Assembly (NCBI RefSeq): GCF_020524345.1
Contig: NZ_JAIVLH010000010.1
Coordinates: forward strand, 124,001 to 188,000
DNA: 64,000 nucleotides
Reading direction: 5' to 3'
Source: Metabacillus niabensis
Lineage (GTDB): Bacteria > Bacillota > Bacilli > Bacillales > Bacillaceae
The notes under the pieces were generated by a model. It was not told the origin of the DNA, searched no databases, and saw nothing but the letters and a program-made list of their open reading frames with translations. Shown piece after piece: positions 29,794 through 39,685 of this stretch. The translations under genes were made by a program, and so were the position numbers. Every line of letters starts with the position of its first letter. The stretch's first letter is position 1.

Positions 29794-29830
29794 AACCTGC
29801 TATATAAAATAGCAGGTTTATTTTGTTTTT
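29794..29830 (+). terminator. sppA-yteJ terminator
   Basis: AACCTGCTAT / ATAGCAGGTT stem followed by TATTTTGTTTTT. Confidence 0.8.
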
Positions 29831-29863
29831 ATAGAGGTGATAATGAGAAATTGAAAGGATGTG

Positions 29864-30547
29864 ATGAATTTGTTTTGGATCATAATAATTTTTATGATAT
29901 TATTCTTTATTCTTTTTCTTATCTTCATCACAAAAATAACGATTATCCTTGATCTTCAACATATAGGAAATGATGATCATTTGAAAATCAAACTACGTGC
30001 TTGGCGATACATTCGGTATACAATAAATATCCCTCTTGTAAAGATCGATGATGAAGCCAATCTAATCATAAAACAAGAACAAAAAGCCGGGACTGAAGAG
30101 TCCAATCGTAAAGTAAAGGAAACGGAAAATAAAATCACACCAGAAGAAGAAATGAGAGCTTTACATGATGTAAAAGAACTACTTCAACATATTATAGGGT
30201 TTCATAAAATAGTTCGTCGTTTTTTAAAGAAAATAAAAGTGAAGGAATTTGAGTGGCACTCACAGATAGGAATAGGAGATGCTGCACATACCGGTATGAT
30301 TACGGGGGTTGCTTGGTCTATTAAAGGTGGTGTTGTAGGACTAATCAGTAGCTATATGAAGTTACAAACAGCCCCGATCATGACGATATCACCAGCTTTT
30401 AATATTTTTTGCTCTAGGACAAAACTCAAATGTATGTTTCAGTTTAGAATCGGGCAAGCTATTTTCGCAGGTATTCAGTTCATAAAATATTGGCGGGGAG
30501 GTCGTCCTCACTTAAAAAGTAAGCCATTTTCATTTTTTGCAAATTAA
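29864..30547 (+). CDS. ytfI: DUF2953-family protein YtfI
   Basis: About 227 residues with a strongly hydrophobic N-terminus (about 3-27), then a basic/acidic cytoplasmic region (KQEQKAGTEESNRKVKETENKITPEEE) and a C-terminal part rich in beta-branched and aromatic residues with amphipathic stretches (GMITGVAWSIKGGVVGLISSYM). Start uncertain between GTG 29861 and ATG 29864 near GAAAGGATG. It is followed by ytfJ, with which it is probably an operon; function unknown, presumably sporulation-related by pairing. Confidence 0.8.
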   Translation: MNLFWIIIIFMILFFILFLIFITKITIILDLQHIGNDDHLKIKLRAWRYIRYTINIPLVKIDDEANLIIKQEQKAGTEESNRKVKETENKITPEEEMRALHDVKELLQHIIGFHKIVRRFLKKIKVKEFEWHSQIGIGDAAHTGMITGVAWSIKGGVVGLISSYMKLQTAPIMTISPAFNIFCSRTKLKCMFQFRIGQAIFAGIQFIKYWRGGRPHLKSKPFSFFAN

Positions 30548-30615
30548 GAATGGACGACAATTCTCAAAGGTATGTGAACATGACCGTTTAGATATTCTAA
30601 AGGAGGATACATAAT

Positions 30616-31080
30616 ATGAGTGATCATCCAATTCAAGGATTAATGAAAACTGCGATGGAAAACCTTAAGCAAATGATTGATGTTAATACAATCGTAGGCG
30701 ATCCAGTCGAAACACCAGATGGTAGTGTTATTCTAACTGTTTCAAAAGTAGGATTTGGATTTGCTGCTGGTGGAAGTGAATTTAATTCGACAAGTACAGA
30801 AGGAAGTAATGGGCAAAATGGTCCCAAGCTTCCGTTTGGCGGAGGAAGTGGAGGAGGAGTTTCAATTACTCCAATTGCTTTTTTAATTGTTTCATCAAAT
30901 GGCGTGAAAATGCTCCATCTAGATGAAAGTACTCATTTATATGAGAAAATACTAGAAGCTGCTCCTCAAGCAGTTGAAAAGATTCAAGGTGTCTTTAAGA
31001 AAAATAAAGATAATGAGTCATCTAAGAGTGATCCATTAGAAAATACTGGTTCAACGAACAAGCAAGATTTAGATATTTAA
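30616..31080 (+). CDS. ytfJ: Sporulation protein YtfJ (GerW family)
   Basis: 154 residues of the GerW/YtfJ family: IQGLMKTAMENLKQMIDVNTIVGDPVETPDGSVILTVSKVGFGFAAGGSEF, followed by a Gly-rich linker and a valine-rich VSITPIAFLIVSSNGVKML. In Bacillus these are forespore-expressed and contribute to germination. AAAGGAGGAT precedes the ATG. A strong terminator follows. Confidence 0.93.
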   Translation: MSDHPIQGLMKTAMENLKQMIDVNTIVGDPVETPDGSVILTVSKVGFGFAAGGSEFNSTSTEGSNGQNGPKLPFGGGSGGGVSITPIAFLIVSSNGVKMLHLDESTHLYEKILEAAPQAVEKIQGVFKKNKDNESSKSDPLENTGSTNKQDLDI

Positions 31081-31106
31081 CTGCCTACTAGTAGGCAGTT
31101 ATTTTT
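31079..31106 (+). terminator. ytfJ terminator
   Basis: AACTGCCTA / TAGGCAGTT stem, CTAG loop, followed by ATTTTT; it begins in the stop codon. Confidence 0.85.
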
Positions 31107-31203
31107 CTGAAGAAGAATATGAAGAGATAATCATATTTATTGATAAATATGGAAAGCTAGGATATATTTACTCTGTACATAATTTTAAGGGAGGAATTTC
31201 GGT

Positions 31204-31704
31204 ATGGCTTCAATTACGTTTAAAAACAACCCTGTAACATTGATTGGAAAAGAAGTAAATGTAGGCGATCAAGCACCAGATTTTACTGTATTATCAAATG
31301 ATTTATCTCCTGTTACATTAGAGAATTCAAAGGGGAAAGTACGCATTATCTCAGTCGTACCATCTATCGATACTGGTGTATGTGATGCACAAACTCGTCG
31401 TTTTAACGAAGATGCATCTAATCTTTCAAATGTAGAAGTATTAACGATCAGTATGGACTTACCATTTGCACAAAAAAGATGGTGTGCATCAAACGGGCTT
31501 GAAAATGTTCAAACATTATCAGACCATCGTGATGCATCTTTTGGTGAAGCATACGGTGTCCTTATCAAAGAATTACGTTTACTTGCTCGTTCGGTCTTTG
31601 TAGTAGATTCAAATGATAAAGTAACGTTTGTTGAATACGTAAGTGAAGCAACAAATCATCCTAACTATGAAGCAGCAATCGAAGCAGCAAAAACAGCTCA
31701 ATAA
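31204..31704 (+). CDS. tpx: Thiol peroxidase
   Basis: Atypical 2-Cys peroxiredoxin that reduces hydroperoxides with thioredoxin. 166 residues; the peroxidatic cysteine is C60 ([14 protein letters not shown]) and the resolving cysteine C94 (KRWCASNGL). AGGGAGG precedes the ATG. It is monocistronic, between two terminators. Confidence 0.97.
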   Translation: MASITFKNNPVTLIGKEVNVGDQAPDFTVLSNDLSPVTLENSKGKVRIISVVPSIDTGVCDAQTRRFNEDASNLSNVEVLTISMDLPFAQKRWCASNGLENVQTLSDHRDASFGEAYGVLIKELRLLARSVFVVDSNDKVTFVEYVSEATNHPNYEAAIEAAKTAQ

Positions 31705-31712
31705 ACTGTAGT

Positions 31713-31750
31713 GAAAGGACTGTCCAATATATATGGGCAGTCCTTTTTTT
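31713..31750 (+). terminator. tpx terminator
   Basis: AAAGGACTGTCC / GGGCAGTCCTTT stem and a T-run. Confidence 0.85.
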
Positions 31751-31754
31751 ATTG

Positions 31755-31883
31755 GCAAGTAAGTACAAAATTTTGTACTTTGTTTAGGTGTCTAGCTCCA
31801 GCGCTTAGTCTCAGATCGCACAGGATGTGCAAATGCAGTCGTGAAGGTTGACGTCGCAATTTTACACTTTCTCTAGGGTCTAG
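31755..31883. repeat. Dispersed intergenic repeat, family A (partial)
   Basis: Starts with the perfect 20-base palindrome AAGTACAAAATTTTGTACTT (31761-31780), then TTTAGGTGTCTAGCTCCAGCG shared with the 43.8 kb copy. The downstream half is diverged and lacks the GGCGCTTGCGC tail. Confidence 0.6.
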
Positions 31884-31971
31884 CCACAAATGAATTGTTT
31901 TCATTTATTTTGACTAAAATATGAAGTATGTCTAGAATGGAAAGAGGGAAAAGGCTAGGAGGAGTAAATGA

Positions 31972-32970
31972 ATGAAAACACTATCGAAAATCGAAAATTT
32001 GTTTACGGTTATAAATGAAACAGCAGATTTACTTGCTGCCGAATGTCAAATTAGTTACATAGAAGCATTGGCTGAAACAGGGGAAAATTTATTTCAAGGA
32101 ACAATACTTCAAGAGAACCTTAGTGAAGTAACGGTAAAGAGCCTGGAGAGAAAATATAATTCGGTTTCTTTACATACATTTGATAAAGAAGAAATTCGTA
32201 AGGCATATCAATTGGCTATTTTAAAAGGCTTAAAAGAAGGGGCACAGCCAAATCATCAAATGACCCCTGATACAATAGGATTGTTTTTAGGGTATTTAGT
32301 AAGTAAATTCATTGGAGAAAGGAACGTTCTTTCCATTTTAGATCCTGCGGTTGGAACAGGTAATTTACTAACAACGATCTTAAATTATGTAGCAATAGAA
32401 AATACAAATAGCTATGGTGTTGAAGTGGATGATTTACTTATTAGATTAGCATATATCAATGCAAATCTCCAAGAGCATCCAACACACTTTTATAATCAGG
32501 ACAGTTTAGAAAGATTATTAATTGATCCTGTAGATGTAGTAGTTTGTGATCTGCCTGTCGGTTATTATCCAAATGATCTAGAGGCGAGCAGATACGAATT
32601 AAAGGCGGATGAAGGACATTCGTATTCCCATCACTTATTTATGGAACAAAGCATAGATCATATTAAAGAGGACGGGTATCTTTTCTTTATTGTTCCAAAT
32701 TCTTTATTTGAAACAAAGGAAGCTCCTAAATTAAATAAGTACTTAAAAGAAGCAGCTATTATTCAAGGATTTATTAAATTGCCATTATCTCTATTTAAAG
32801 ATGAGAGACATGGTAAAAGCATCTTAATTCTACAGAAAAAAGGTCCTGAAGCAAAAATGCCTAAACAAGCAATACTTGCAGAGTTGCCAAAGTTTTCGAA
32901 TGTAGATGCAATGAATTCAATCATGAAACAACTGGATCAATGGTTTAAAGATAATAAGAATAAAAAATGA
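31972..32970 (+). CDS. ytxK: Class I SAM methyltransferase-like protein YtxK
   Basis: 332 residues resembling N6-adenine DNA methyltransferases (HsdM-like). It has the SAM-binding LDPAVGTGNLLTTIL (about 123-137). The catalytic motif IV that should read (N/D)PPY reads CDLPVGYYP instead, so base methylation is doubtful. No restriction partner is nearby. GGAGGAG precedes the ATG. It stands before ackA as in B. subtilis; role unknown. Confidence 0.88.
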   Translation: MKTLSKIENLFTVINETADLLAAECQISYIEALAETGENLFQGTILQENLSEVTVKSLERKYNSVSLHTFDKEEIRKAYQLAILKGLKEGAQPNHQMTPDTIGLFLGYLVSKFIGERNVLSILDPAVGTGNLLTTILNYVAIENTNSYGVEVDDLLIRLAYINANLQEHPTHFYNQDSLERLLIDPVDVVVCDLPVGYYPNDLEASRYELKADEGHSYSHHLFMEQSIDHIKEDGYLFFIVPNSLFETKEAPKLNKYLKEAAIIQGFIKLPLSLFKDERHGKSILILQKKGPEAKMPKQAILAELPKFSNVDAMNSIMKQLDQWFKDNKNKK

Positions 32971-32998
32971 GGCTCATGTTGAATGAGTCTCTTTTTTA
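32967..32998 (+). terminator. ytxK terminator
   Basis: GAGGCTCAT / ATGAGTCTC stem followed by six T. Confidence 0.75.
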
Positions 32999-32999
32999 C

Positions 33000-33334
33000 G
33001 AGAAAGAAACCGCATACTTTTTCTTCATATAGAAATAGCACCACCACTTAATTTACTAGCCAAATTAATTGAATAATACAAATTTTTTCTGTAACCGATT
33101 GCAATTTTATCAAGTCCTTGAAATGTCGAAAAGGCAGTGTTTAAATGGAAAAGGCAGATAATAATCAGTGACATTTTGTAGAGAATAAGAATGTTTAGAA
33201 AAAGACTAGAGGTACAATTTCTCGGAATAATTCTAACAAGAATCCCTCTCAATGATTTTTGTAATTTACTGATCGTTTTACATATATTTTTGTTGTTGAC
33301 GACAGTTGTTTTAAATGAAAAGGAGCGAAACTAA
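33000..33334 (+). other. Gene-free region upstream of ackA
   Basis: No supportable ORF. A promoter-like pair TTGTAA (33259-33264), 18 bases, TATATT (33283-33288) may drive ackA. I searched for the cre expected at a Bacillus ackA gene and found no good match. Confidence 0.4.
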
Positions 33335-34522
33335 ATGGGTAAAATTATCGCAATCAACGCAGGTAGTTCGTCACTAAAATTCCAACTATTTGACATGCCA
33401 AGTGAAAAAGTTCTAACAAAAGGATTAGTGGAAAGAATTGGTATCAACGACTCTGTTTTTAGCATTTCTGTTAATGATGAAAAACAAACAGAAGTAACGG
33501 ACATTCCTGATCATGCTGTTGCTGTTAAAATTTTATTATCCAAATTAACTGATTTGGGAATCATCAAATCCTTAGATGAAATTGATGGAATCGGTCATCG
33601 TGTCGTACATGGTGGTGAAGTGTTTAATGACTCTGCTTTAATCACAGATGAAACACTTCAAAAGATTGAGGAGTTATCTGATTTAGCACCACTTCATAAC
33701 CCTGCAAATATTGTTGGTATTAAAGCATTTAAAGAAGTATTACCAAATGTTAATGCAGTAGCTGTTTTTGACACAGCTTTCCATCAAACAATGCCGGAAC
33801 AATCATTCCTATATAGCTTACCTTATGAATATTACGAAAAATATGGTATCCGTAAATATGGTTTCCATGGTACTTCTCATAAATATGTATCCGAACGTGC
33901 TGCTGAAATCTTAGGTAGACCAATTGAGCATCTTCGTTTAATCTCATGCCATCTTGGTAATGGGGCAAGTATCGCAGCTATTGAAGGTGGTAAATCAATA
34001 GATACTTCTATGGGCTTTACACCACTTGCAGGTGTTGCAATGGGAACACGTTCAGGAAATATCGATCCTGCGTTAATCCCATTCATTATGGAAAAAACAA
34101 ATAAATCAGCTGATGAAGTACTGGATATCTTAAATAAGAAAAGTGGTATTTTAGGTATATCAGGTTTATCAAGCGATTTGCGTGACATTCACAAAGCAGC
34201 TGAAGAAGGTAATGAAAGAGCGAAAACAGCTTTAGAAATATTCGCTAGCAGAATTCATAAATACATTGGATCTTATGCTGCAAGAATGTCAGGTGTCGAT
34301 GCTATTATCTTTACTGCGGGAATTGGTGAGAACAGTCATGATATTCGTGCACGTGTATTAAAAGGCCTAGAGTTCATGGGTATTTATTGGGATCCTGCAC
34401 TAAATATGGTTCATGGGGAAGAAGCATATATTAGCTATCCGCATTCTCCTGTAAAAGTATTAGTCATTCCTACTAATGAAGAAGTTATGATTGCACGTGA
34501 TGTTGTAAGATTAGCTCAATAA
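33335..34522 (+). CDS. ackA: Acetate kinase
   Basis: Interconverts acetyl phosphate/ADP and acetate/ATP in overflow metabolism. 395 residues of the ASKHA fold: [19 protein letters not shown] at the N-terminus, [35 protein letters not shown] and [18 protein letters not shown] precedes the ATG. Together with AcsA it forms the acetate in/out pair of this region. Confidence 0.98.
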   Translation: MGKIIAINAGSSSLKFQLFDMPSEKVLTKGLVERIGINDSVFSISVNDEKQTEVTDIPDHAVAVKILLSKLTDLGIIKSLDEIDGIGHRVVHGGEVFNDSALITDETLQKIEELSDLAPLHNPANIVGIKAFKEVLPNVNAVAVFDTAFHQTMPEQSFLYSLPYEYYEKYGIRKYGFHGTSHKYVSERAAEILGRPIEHLRLISCHLGNGASIAAIEGGKSIDTSMGFTPLAGVAMGTRSGNIDPALIPFIMEKTNKSADEVLDILNKKSGILGISGLSSDLRDIHKAAEEGNERAKTALEIFASRIHKYIGSYAARMSGVDAIIFTAGIGENSHDIRARVLKGLEFMGIYWDPALNMVHGEEAYISYPHSPVKVLVIPTNEEVMIARDVVRLAQ

Positions 34523-34529
34523 TCGTGAT

Positions 34530-34558
34530 AAAAGGCAACCATTACGGTTGTCTTTTTT
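34530..34558 (+). terminator. ackA terminator
   Basis: AAAGGCAACC / GGTTGTCTTT stem with an ATTAC loop and T-run. Confidence 0.8.
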
Positions 34559-34564
34559 AAAACT

Positions 34565-34612
34565 AAAAAAGGCATATGTTTATTGAGGAAATAGTTCCAA
34601 CACATGCCCATT
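34565..34612 (-). terminator. Terminator of the 49-residue ORF
   Basis: On the minus strand GGCATGTGTT pairs with AACATATGCC, then TTTTTT. Confidence 0.6.
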
Positions 34613-34652
34613 TATAAAAATATAAAGAAAGTTAATTTTTTTCTTTTGAACA

Positions 34653-34802
34653 TTAATACTTTACACCTACAAATTTTAGTTTATTGTTTTCATTTCCTCT
34701 TTCTACAATGACTTTTTTCACTTGAGCAATGGCATCAATCATCCCGTTTGCTTTAATCACAATTTCATCAGATCCGATGGTAAAGATAAACTGTTTCTTC
34801 AT
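34653..34802 (-). CDS. 49-residue conserved-looking small protein
   Basis: ATG at 34802 with GAAAGGGAG at 8 bases. The product MKKQFIFTIGSDEIVIKANGMIDAIAQVKKV... looks like a small beta-alpha-beta domain, soluble and basic at both ends. Its own terminator on the minus strand supports a real gene. I do not recognise the family. Confidence 0.6.
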   Translation of the reverse strand: MKKQFIFTIGSDEIVIKANGMIDAIAQVKKVIVERGNENNKLKFVGVKY

Positions 34803-35044
34803 AACAAAACACTCCCTTTCAAATGATAACTTGAGAACATGATAAGACAGAACAACAGCTCTTTCTAGTTGATTGTCAGGTTTTGTTCCTTGTTTTTCTT
34901 GTCGAATATAGTGAGTCTGTAACAAAATCTTCATAATTGGAAATAAACAATGTCATTTCTATGACAAAGCTGATTTATGTTATGATAAAACTAATTAATT
35001 CACTAAAAAATACCTTTTATGATTTTGAATAAGGAGACATGTGG

Positions 35045-35881
35045 ATGACTGAATTAGAACGTGAAAAGGAAATCTTAGAGGATATAAAAGCGTGGGAACA
35101 TGAATTGCAAAATGATAACCGAACAGATTTTCAGCGTACTTTTAGCCGATGGTTGGACCGGAAAATGGATGAAATTCCAGAACGAATAAAAAAGGTATTT
35201 TATGAAAAAGTAGATGCAAGTCTGTTTAATTTACATTCTGTTATACAAAATTCTTTTATCCAGCAGGATGCGAAGAAACAAATCATCTTATCTGCAAGAG
35301 CTTTAAATGAAAACATAATAGAAATTAGTGATTTGCACTTTCTCTCTGTTGATCAACTTCATTATTTAGCGGATTTACAAACTTCCAAGCACAGGCTATA
35401 CTCATTTTTACAAGGAGGTATGACAGGAACTGGAGGAATCCTCCTGATTGGTGCTGATCTTCCCTTGCAGACAATATTGAATTTACGTTCGATACAAATG
35501 ATCTCAATGTGTTATGGATATGAGATTAATAATCCTTATGAAATGATGACATCTTTAAAGGTATACCATGCGGCATTAATGCCGAAGCATCTACAATATA
35601 GTCAATGGAAAGAATTAATAGGAGAAATTGATTCAGAAGATCGTATGGACTATTTTTATTCAGGCAATGAGGACTTAGTGGATATTAAAAGTGTAGAATT
35701 TTTCTTAAAGCAAATTGCAAAGCTTTCGGTTTTATCATTGTTTAAACGTAAATTAGTTGCAGGTATACCGGTTGTGAGTATGATGGTAGGCGCAACAAGT
35801 AATTATCATGCTACACGACAAATAACTGAATTTGCCAATAAATTTTATCAATACAGACTAATTACTGAAACAAGACACTAA
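35045..35881 (+). CDS. EcsC-family protein
   Basis: 278 residues from the ATG at 35045, eight bases from AAGGAG; the ATG at 35039 is too close. The family signature is the hydrophobic GGMTGTGGILLIGADLPLQTILNLRSIQMISMCYGYE (about 124-160) and a C-terminal LFKRKLVAGIPVVSMMVGATSNYHATRQITEFANKFY. It is related to EcsC of the ecs transporter locus, of unknown biochemical function, but no ABC transporter is nearby. moaB follows after 16 bases and may be co-transcribed. Confidence 0.82.
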   Translation: MTELEREKEILEDIKAWEHELQNDNRTDFQRTFSRWLDRKMDEIPERIKKVFYEKVDASLFNLHSVIQNSFIQQDAKKQIILSARALNENIIEISDLHFLSVDQLHYLADLQTSKHRLYSFLQGGMTGTGGILLIGADLPLQTILNLRSIQMISMCYGYEINNPYEMMTSLKVYHAALMPKHLQYSQWKELIGEIDSEDRMDYFYSGNEDLVDIKSVEFFLKQIAKLSVLSLFKRKLVAGIPVVSMMVGATSNYHATRQITEFANKFYQYRLITETRH

Positions 35882-35897
35882 AGTATTGGAGGAAAGT

Positions 35898-36410
35898 ATG
35901 AGTACGTTTGAACATAAACAGGAAGCTCCTGATCAAGTTAGATGTAAAGTAATAACAGTTAGTGATACAAGAGATAAAGATAGTGACAAAAGTGGTCAGC
36001 TCATAAAGCGTTTTTTAGAAGATCAAGGACATATAGTGATTGATTATGAAATAGTCCATGACGAAAAAACACTCATTCGAAGTGCTATTTTAAAGGGTTG
36101 TGAAGCACGAGAAGTTGATGTAGTCCTAACAAATGGCGGAACAGGTATCGCTAAAAGGGATGTGACAATTGAGGCGGTTGAATCATTGATTGAAAAAGAA
36201 ATTACTGGCTTTGGTGAGATTTTTAGAATGCTGAGCTATCGAGATGATATTGGATCTGCCGCTATATTAAGTAGAGCAATTGCTGGAGTGTCCATGGATA
36301 CAGCGGTATTTGCCATGCCGGGATCTTCAGGGGCTGTCAAACTAGCGATGGAAAAGCTCATTTTACCTGAGTTAGGACATATCGTAAGAGAAATTCAAAA
36401 GGATCTGTAA
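35898..36410 (+). CDS. moaB: MoaB-like molybdenum cofactor protein
   Basis: 170 residues from the ATG at 35898 (GGAGG 7 bases upstream). MogA/MoaB fold with VITVSDTRDKDSDKSGQ, the TNGGTGIAKRDVTIEAVE glycine motif and FAMPGSSGAVKLAMEKLI. It binds molybdopterin/adenylates in cofactor synthesis. No other molybdenum genes are in the window; a lone moaB here also occurs in other Bacillus genomes. Confidence 0.93.
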   Translation: MSTFEHKQEAPDQVRCKVITVSDTRDKDSDKSGQLIKRFLEDQGHIVIDYEIVHDEKTLIRSAILKGCEAREVDVVLTNGGTGIAKRDVTIEAVESLIEKEITGFGEIFRMLSYRDDIGSAAILSRAIAGVSMDTAVFAMPGSSGAVKLAMEKLILPELGHIVREIQKDL

Positions 36411-36412
36411 AA

Positions 36413-36439
36413 GAAGGTTGTCAACACAGCCTTCTTTTC
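36413..36439 (+). terminator. moaB terminator
   Basis: AGAAGGTTGT / ACAGCCTTCT stem with TTTTCTT tail. Confidence 0.7.
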
Positions 36440-36479
36440 TTATACATATAAAGTTGTTATAGCAAGCTGAACTTTGTCA

Positions 36480-36797
36480 TTAATTATGTATTTTAGCATT
36501 TGAGATATGTTGTGTCGTTCGAAACCAAATCCATAAATCATTGATAATAGAAGCGAGCTCGGAAATTTCATGATTTAATTCACAGGATCGATTAAAATCT
36601 TCTTCGATGTTCAATGCTTCCTGCTTATTATTTATTTCTGCCTCAAGCTCCCCGATTCGATCTGGAATACTCCCTCTAATTGTTTCCCATTCGGTTAATA
36701 TTTTATTTTGAGTCTGAAGGTTATAGGTCGTCCATGATTTTGTTAATTGTGGAATCTTTATTTTAAGTCTATGATCATAGGCAAAGTAATCGCTCAA
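36480..36797 (-). CDS. 105-residue hypothetical coiled-coil protein
   Basis: TTG start with GGAGGAA 7 bases upstream. The central part (GELEAEINNKQEALNIEEDFNRSCELNHEISELASIINDLW) is a predicted amphipathic helix or short coiled coil; no membrane segment. Unknown family; divergent from argG. Confidence 0.6.
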   Translation of the reverse strand: MSDYFAYDHRLKIKIPQLTKSWTTYNLQTQNKILTEWETIRGSIPDRIGELEAEINNKQEALNIEEDFNRSCELNHEISELASIINDLWIWFRTTQHISNAKIHN

Positions 36798-36897
36798 TTT
36801 TTTCTTCCTCCATTCTGATCTTTCCTTATTTTACAATACCTCCAATCATTCATCTACCATCACATAAATGAGAAAAATGAATAAAATATAATAAAAT

Positions 36898-37022
36898 TTA
36901 ATTTTTATACAAAGAATCTGCAAAAATATACAATTTTTCTATTGACGAAATAGGGAAACAGTTGGTAAAGTGGTACCTATACAAAAGATGTATTTTTATA
37001 AACACATATTCATTTTTATACA
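36898..37022 (+). promoter_or_regulatory. Three ARG-box-like sites at argG
   Basis: Compared with TGAATWWWWATTCA: TTAATTTTTATACA (36898-36911, two mismatches), TGTATTTTTATAAA (36989-37002) and TTCATTTTTATACA (37009-37022), three mismatches each. The last two are 20 bases apart, just behind the transcription start, as expected for an ArgR/AhrC operator pair. Confidence 0.5.
36942..36971 (+). promoter_or_regulatory. SigA promoter of argGH
   Basis: TTGACG (36942-36947), 18-base spacer, TAAAGT (36966-36971). Confidence 0.55.
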
Positions 37023-37041
37023 ACCGAGGAGGAACAAATAG

Positions 37042-38241
37042 ATGAAAAAGGTAGTTTTAGCATATTCCGGAGGATTAGATACCTCTGTTGCAATTAAATG
37101 GTTACAAGAACAAGGATACGATGTTGTTGCGGCATGTCTCGATGTAGGTGAAGGAAAAGATACTGCATTTGTTCAACAAAAAGCTCTTCAAGTAGGTGCA
37201 GTTGAATCATATATGATTGATGCTAAAGAAGAATTTGCAAATGACTTTGCGTTAGTAGCACTACAAGCACATACACTATATGAAGGAAAATATCCATTAG
37301 TATCTGCACTATCACGTCCATTAATCGCAAAGAAACTTGTGGAAATCGCAGAGAAAGAAAACGCAGTTGCAGTTGCTCATGGTTGTACTGGAAAAGGAAA
37401 CGATCAAGTACGTTTTGAAGTTTCAATCAAAGCTTTAAATCCGGAACTTGAAGTACTTGCTCCAGTTAGAGAATGGGGTTGGTCACGTGAAGAAGAAATT
37501 GAATATGCTTCTAAGCACGGTATTCCAATTCCGATCAATTTAGACAGCCCATATTCAATCGACCAAAACTTGTGGGGAAGAAGTAATGAGTGTGGTATTT
37601 TAGAAGATCCATGGGCTGCGCCGCCAGAAGGAGCATACGATTTAACAACACCTTTAGAAAAAACTCCTGATCAAGCGGAAATGATTGAGATTGACTTTGA
37701 ACAAGGTGTTCCAGTTAAGATCAATGGTAAGGCATATCCTTTACATGAACTTATTTTAACGTTAAACGAAATTGCAGGTAGACATGGTGTTGGACGTATT
37801 GACCATGTTGAAAACAGACTTGTCGGTATTAAATCACGTGAAGTTTACGAATGTCCGGGTGCAATGACGTTAATTAAAGCACATAAAGAACTTGAAGATT
37901 TAACACTTGTAAAAGAAGTTGCTCACTTTAAACCAGTTATTGAGCAAAAACTTGCTGAGCTTATCTACAACGGTTTATGGTTCTCACCATTAAAACCTGC
38001 CCTGCATGCATTCTTAAAAGAAACGCAAAAATATGTTACTGGTACAGTTAGAGTAAAATTATTTAAAGGTCATGCAATTGTAGAAGGAAGAAAATCAGAG
38101 TATTCTCTATATGATGAAAAGCTTGCAACATATACAAAAGATGATGCATTTGATCACAATGCAGCCATCGGATTTATTGAATTATTCGGATTACCAACAA
38201 AAGTGAACAGCATGGTGAAAAACAAGAAGGTGGAAGTATGA
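37042..38241 (+). CDS. argG: Argininosuccinate synthase
   Basis: ATP-dependent joining of citrulline and aspartate. 399 residues with the N-type PP-loop [50 protein letters not shown] and the substrate segment [23 protein letters not shown] precedes the ATG. It overlaps argH by four bases, so the two are translationally coupled. Confidence 0.98.
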   Translation: MKKVVLAYSGGLDTSVAIKWLQEQGYDVVAACLDVGEGKDTAFVQQKALQVGAVESYMIDAKEEFANDFALVALQAHTLYEGKYPLVSALSRPLIAKKLVEIAEKENAVAVAHGCTGKGNDQVRFEVSIKALNPELEVLAPVREWGWSREEEIEYASKHGIPIPINLDSPYSIDQNLWGRSNECGILEDPWAAPPEGAYDLTTPLEKTPDQAEMIEIDFEQGVPVKINGKAYPLHELILTLNEIAGRHGVGRIDHVENRLVGIKSREVYECPGAMTLIKAHKELEDLTLVKEVAHFKPVIEQKLAELIYNGLWFSPLKPALHAFLKETQKYVTGTVRVKLFKGHAIVEGRKSEYSLYDEKLATYTKDDAFDHNAAIGFIELFGLPTKVNSMVKNKKVEV

Positions 38242-39611
38242 AAAAGCTTTGGGGTGGACGCTTCCAAAAAACCCCTGAACAATGGGTGGATGAGTTCGGC
38301 GCATCCATCCATTTTGATCAGGAATTAGTTGAGGAAGACATCACTGGCAGTCTTGCACATGTTGATATGTTAGGCAAGTGTGGGATCATCAGCAAAGAAG
38401 AAGCAGAGCAGATTACAATTGGCTTAAAAACGCTATTAGAAAAGGCCAAAAAGAACGAACTTACTTTTTCCGTTAACTATGAAGATATTCACTTGAATAT
38501 TGAAAAAATGTTAATTGATGAAATCGGTCCTGTTGGAGGAAAACTACATACAGGTAGAAGCCGTAATGATCAGGTTGCAACTGATATGCATTTATATTTA
38601 CGTAAGCATGTTGCTATGGTCGTTGAGCTTATTGAGGGTCTTCAAAAATCCCTGATTGAAAAAGCCGAAGAAAATGTAGAAACAATTCTGCCTGGTTATA
38701 CACATCTTCAAAGAGCACAGCCAATCTCATTTGCCCATCATTTAATGGCATATTTTTGGATGTTGGATCGTGACAAGCAGAGATTTACAGAATCCTTAAA
38801 AAGAATTAATTTATCTCCATTAGGAAGTGCTGCACTTGCTGGGACTACGTTCCCAATTGATCGTGAATATACTGCACAAAAGCTTGATTTTGACGGTATT
38901 TATGAAAATAGTCTTGATGGTGTTAGTGACCGTGACTTTATCATAGAATTTCTAAGCAACAGCTCTCTTATGATGATGCATTTATCTCGTTTTTGTGAAG
39001 AAATTATTTTGTGGTGCTCTCAGGAATTCCAGTTTATTGAGCTTGATGATACGTATGCGACTGGCAGCAGTATCATGCCGCAAAAGAAAAATCCTGATAT
39101 GGCAGAGTTAATTAGAGGGAAGACAGGAAGAGTCTACGGTAATTTAATGTCCCTATTAACGATACTAAAGGGACTTCCGCTTGCTTACAACAAAGATCTT
39201 CAAGAAGATAAAGAAGGTATGTTTGATACAGTTAAAACAATTGAGGGCAGCTTACAAATCTTTATCGGAATGATTGATACATTAAAAGTGAATAAAGAAA
39301 AAATGGAAAAAGCAACGTCAGAAGATTTCTCAAATGCAACTGAATTAGCAGACTACCTTTCAACAAAGGGAATGCCGTTCAGAGAAGCGCATGAAGTCGT
39401 TGGTACTTTGGTTTATCAATGTATCCAGTCCGGAATTTATTTAAAGGATCTTCCGTTTGAAGAATATCAAAAAGCCTCAAATCTTTTTGAAGAGGATATT
39501 TATGAGATGATCAATCCTTATGAGGCTGTACGAAAAAGAATGAGTGCTGGTGGGACGGGCTTTGAAGTTGTAAAGAAAGCACTTGAAAAAGCAAAAGCAA
39601 CACTGTCTTAA
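38238..39611 (+). CDS. argH: Argininosuccinate lyase
   Basis: Cleaves argininosuccinate to arginine and fumarate. 457 residues of the fumarase/aspartase superfamily: [34 protein letters not shown] and the signature [18 protein letters not shown] overlaps the argG stop (38238-38241). Confidence 0.98.
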   Translation: MKKLWGGRFQKTPEQWVDEFGASIHFDQELVEEDITGSLAHVDMLGKCGIISKEEAEQITIGLKTLLEKAKKNELTFSVNYEDIHLNIEKMLIDEIGPVGGKLHTGRSRNDQVATDMHLYLRKHVAMVVELIEGLQKSLIEKAEENVETILPGYTHLQRAQPISFAHHLMAYFWMLDRDKQRFTESLKRINLSPLGSAALAGTTFPIDREYTAQKLDFDGIYENSLDGVSDRDFIIEFLSNSSLMMMHLSRFCEEIILWCSQEFQFIELDDTYATGSSIMPQKKNPDMAELIRGKTGRVYGNLMSLLTILKGLPLAYNKDLQEDKEGMFDTVKTIEGSLQIFIGMIDTLKVNKEKMEKATSEDFSNATELADYLSTKGMPFREAHEVVGTLVYQCIQSGIYLKDLPFEEYQKASNLFEEDIYEMINPYEAVRKRMSAGGTGFEVVKKALEKAKATLS

Positions 39612-39626
39612 TAAAATCATCGTATA

Positions 39627-39681
39627 AGCTCTTTATTTTCAGAGACACTAATGTTCGTATACTGAAAATAAGGAGCTGTTT
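39627..39681 (+). terminator. Long hairpin after argH that also covers an RBS
   Basis: AGCTCTTTATTTTCAG (39627-39642) pairs with CTGAAAATAAGGAGCT (39662-39677), followed by GTTTTATTTT. The 3' arm contains AAGGAG, the only ribosome site for the following 53-residue ORF. Confidence 0.75.
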
Positions 39682-39685
39682 TATT

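Noticed and set aside
31972-32970. Restriction-modification system around ytxK
   Set aside because: No endonuclease or specificity gene is adjacent and the catalytic motif is altered.
33025-33252. 75-codon minus-strand ORF upstream of ackA
   Set aside because: No ribosome site, low-complexity hydrophobic product, and it occupies the ackA leader.
33259-33288. cre site expected for ackA
   Set aside because: CTGATCGTTTTACA has a CG core but its spacing to CA is off by one and the left half fails; no convincing cre was found.
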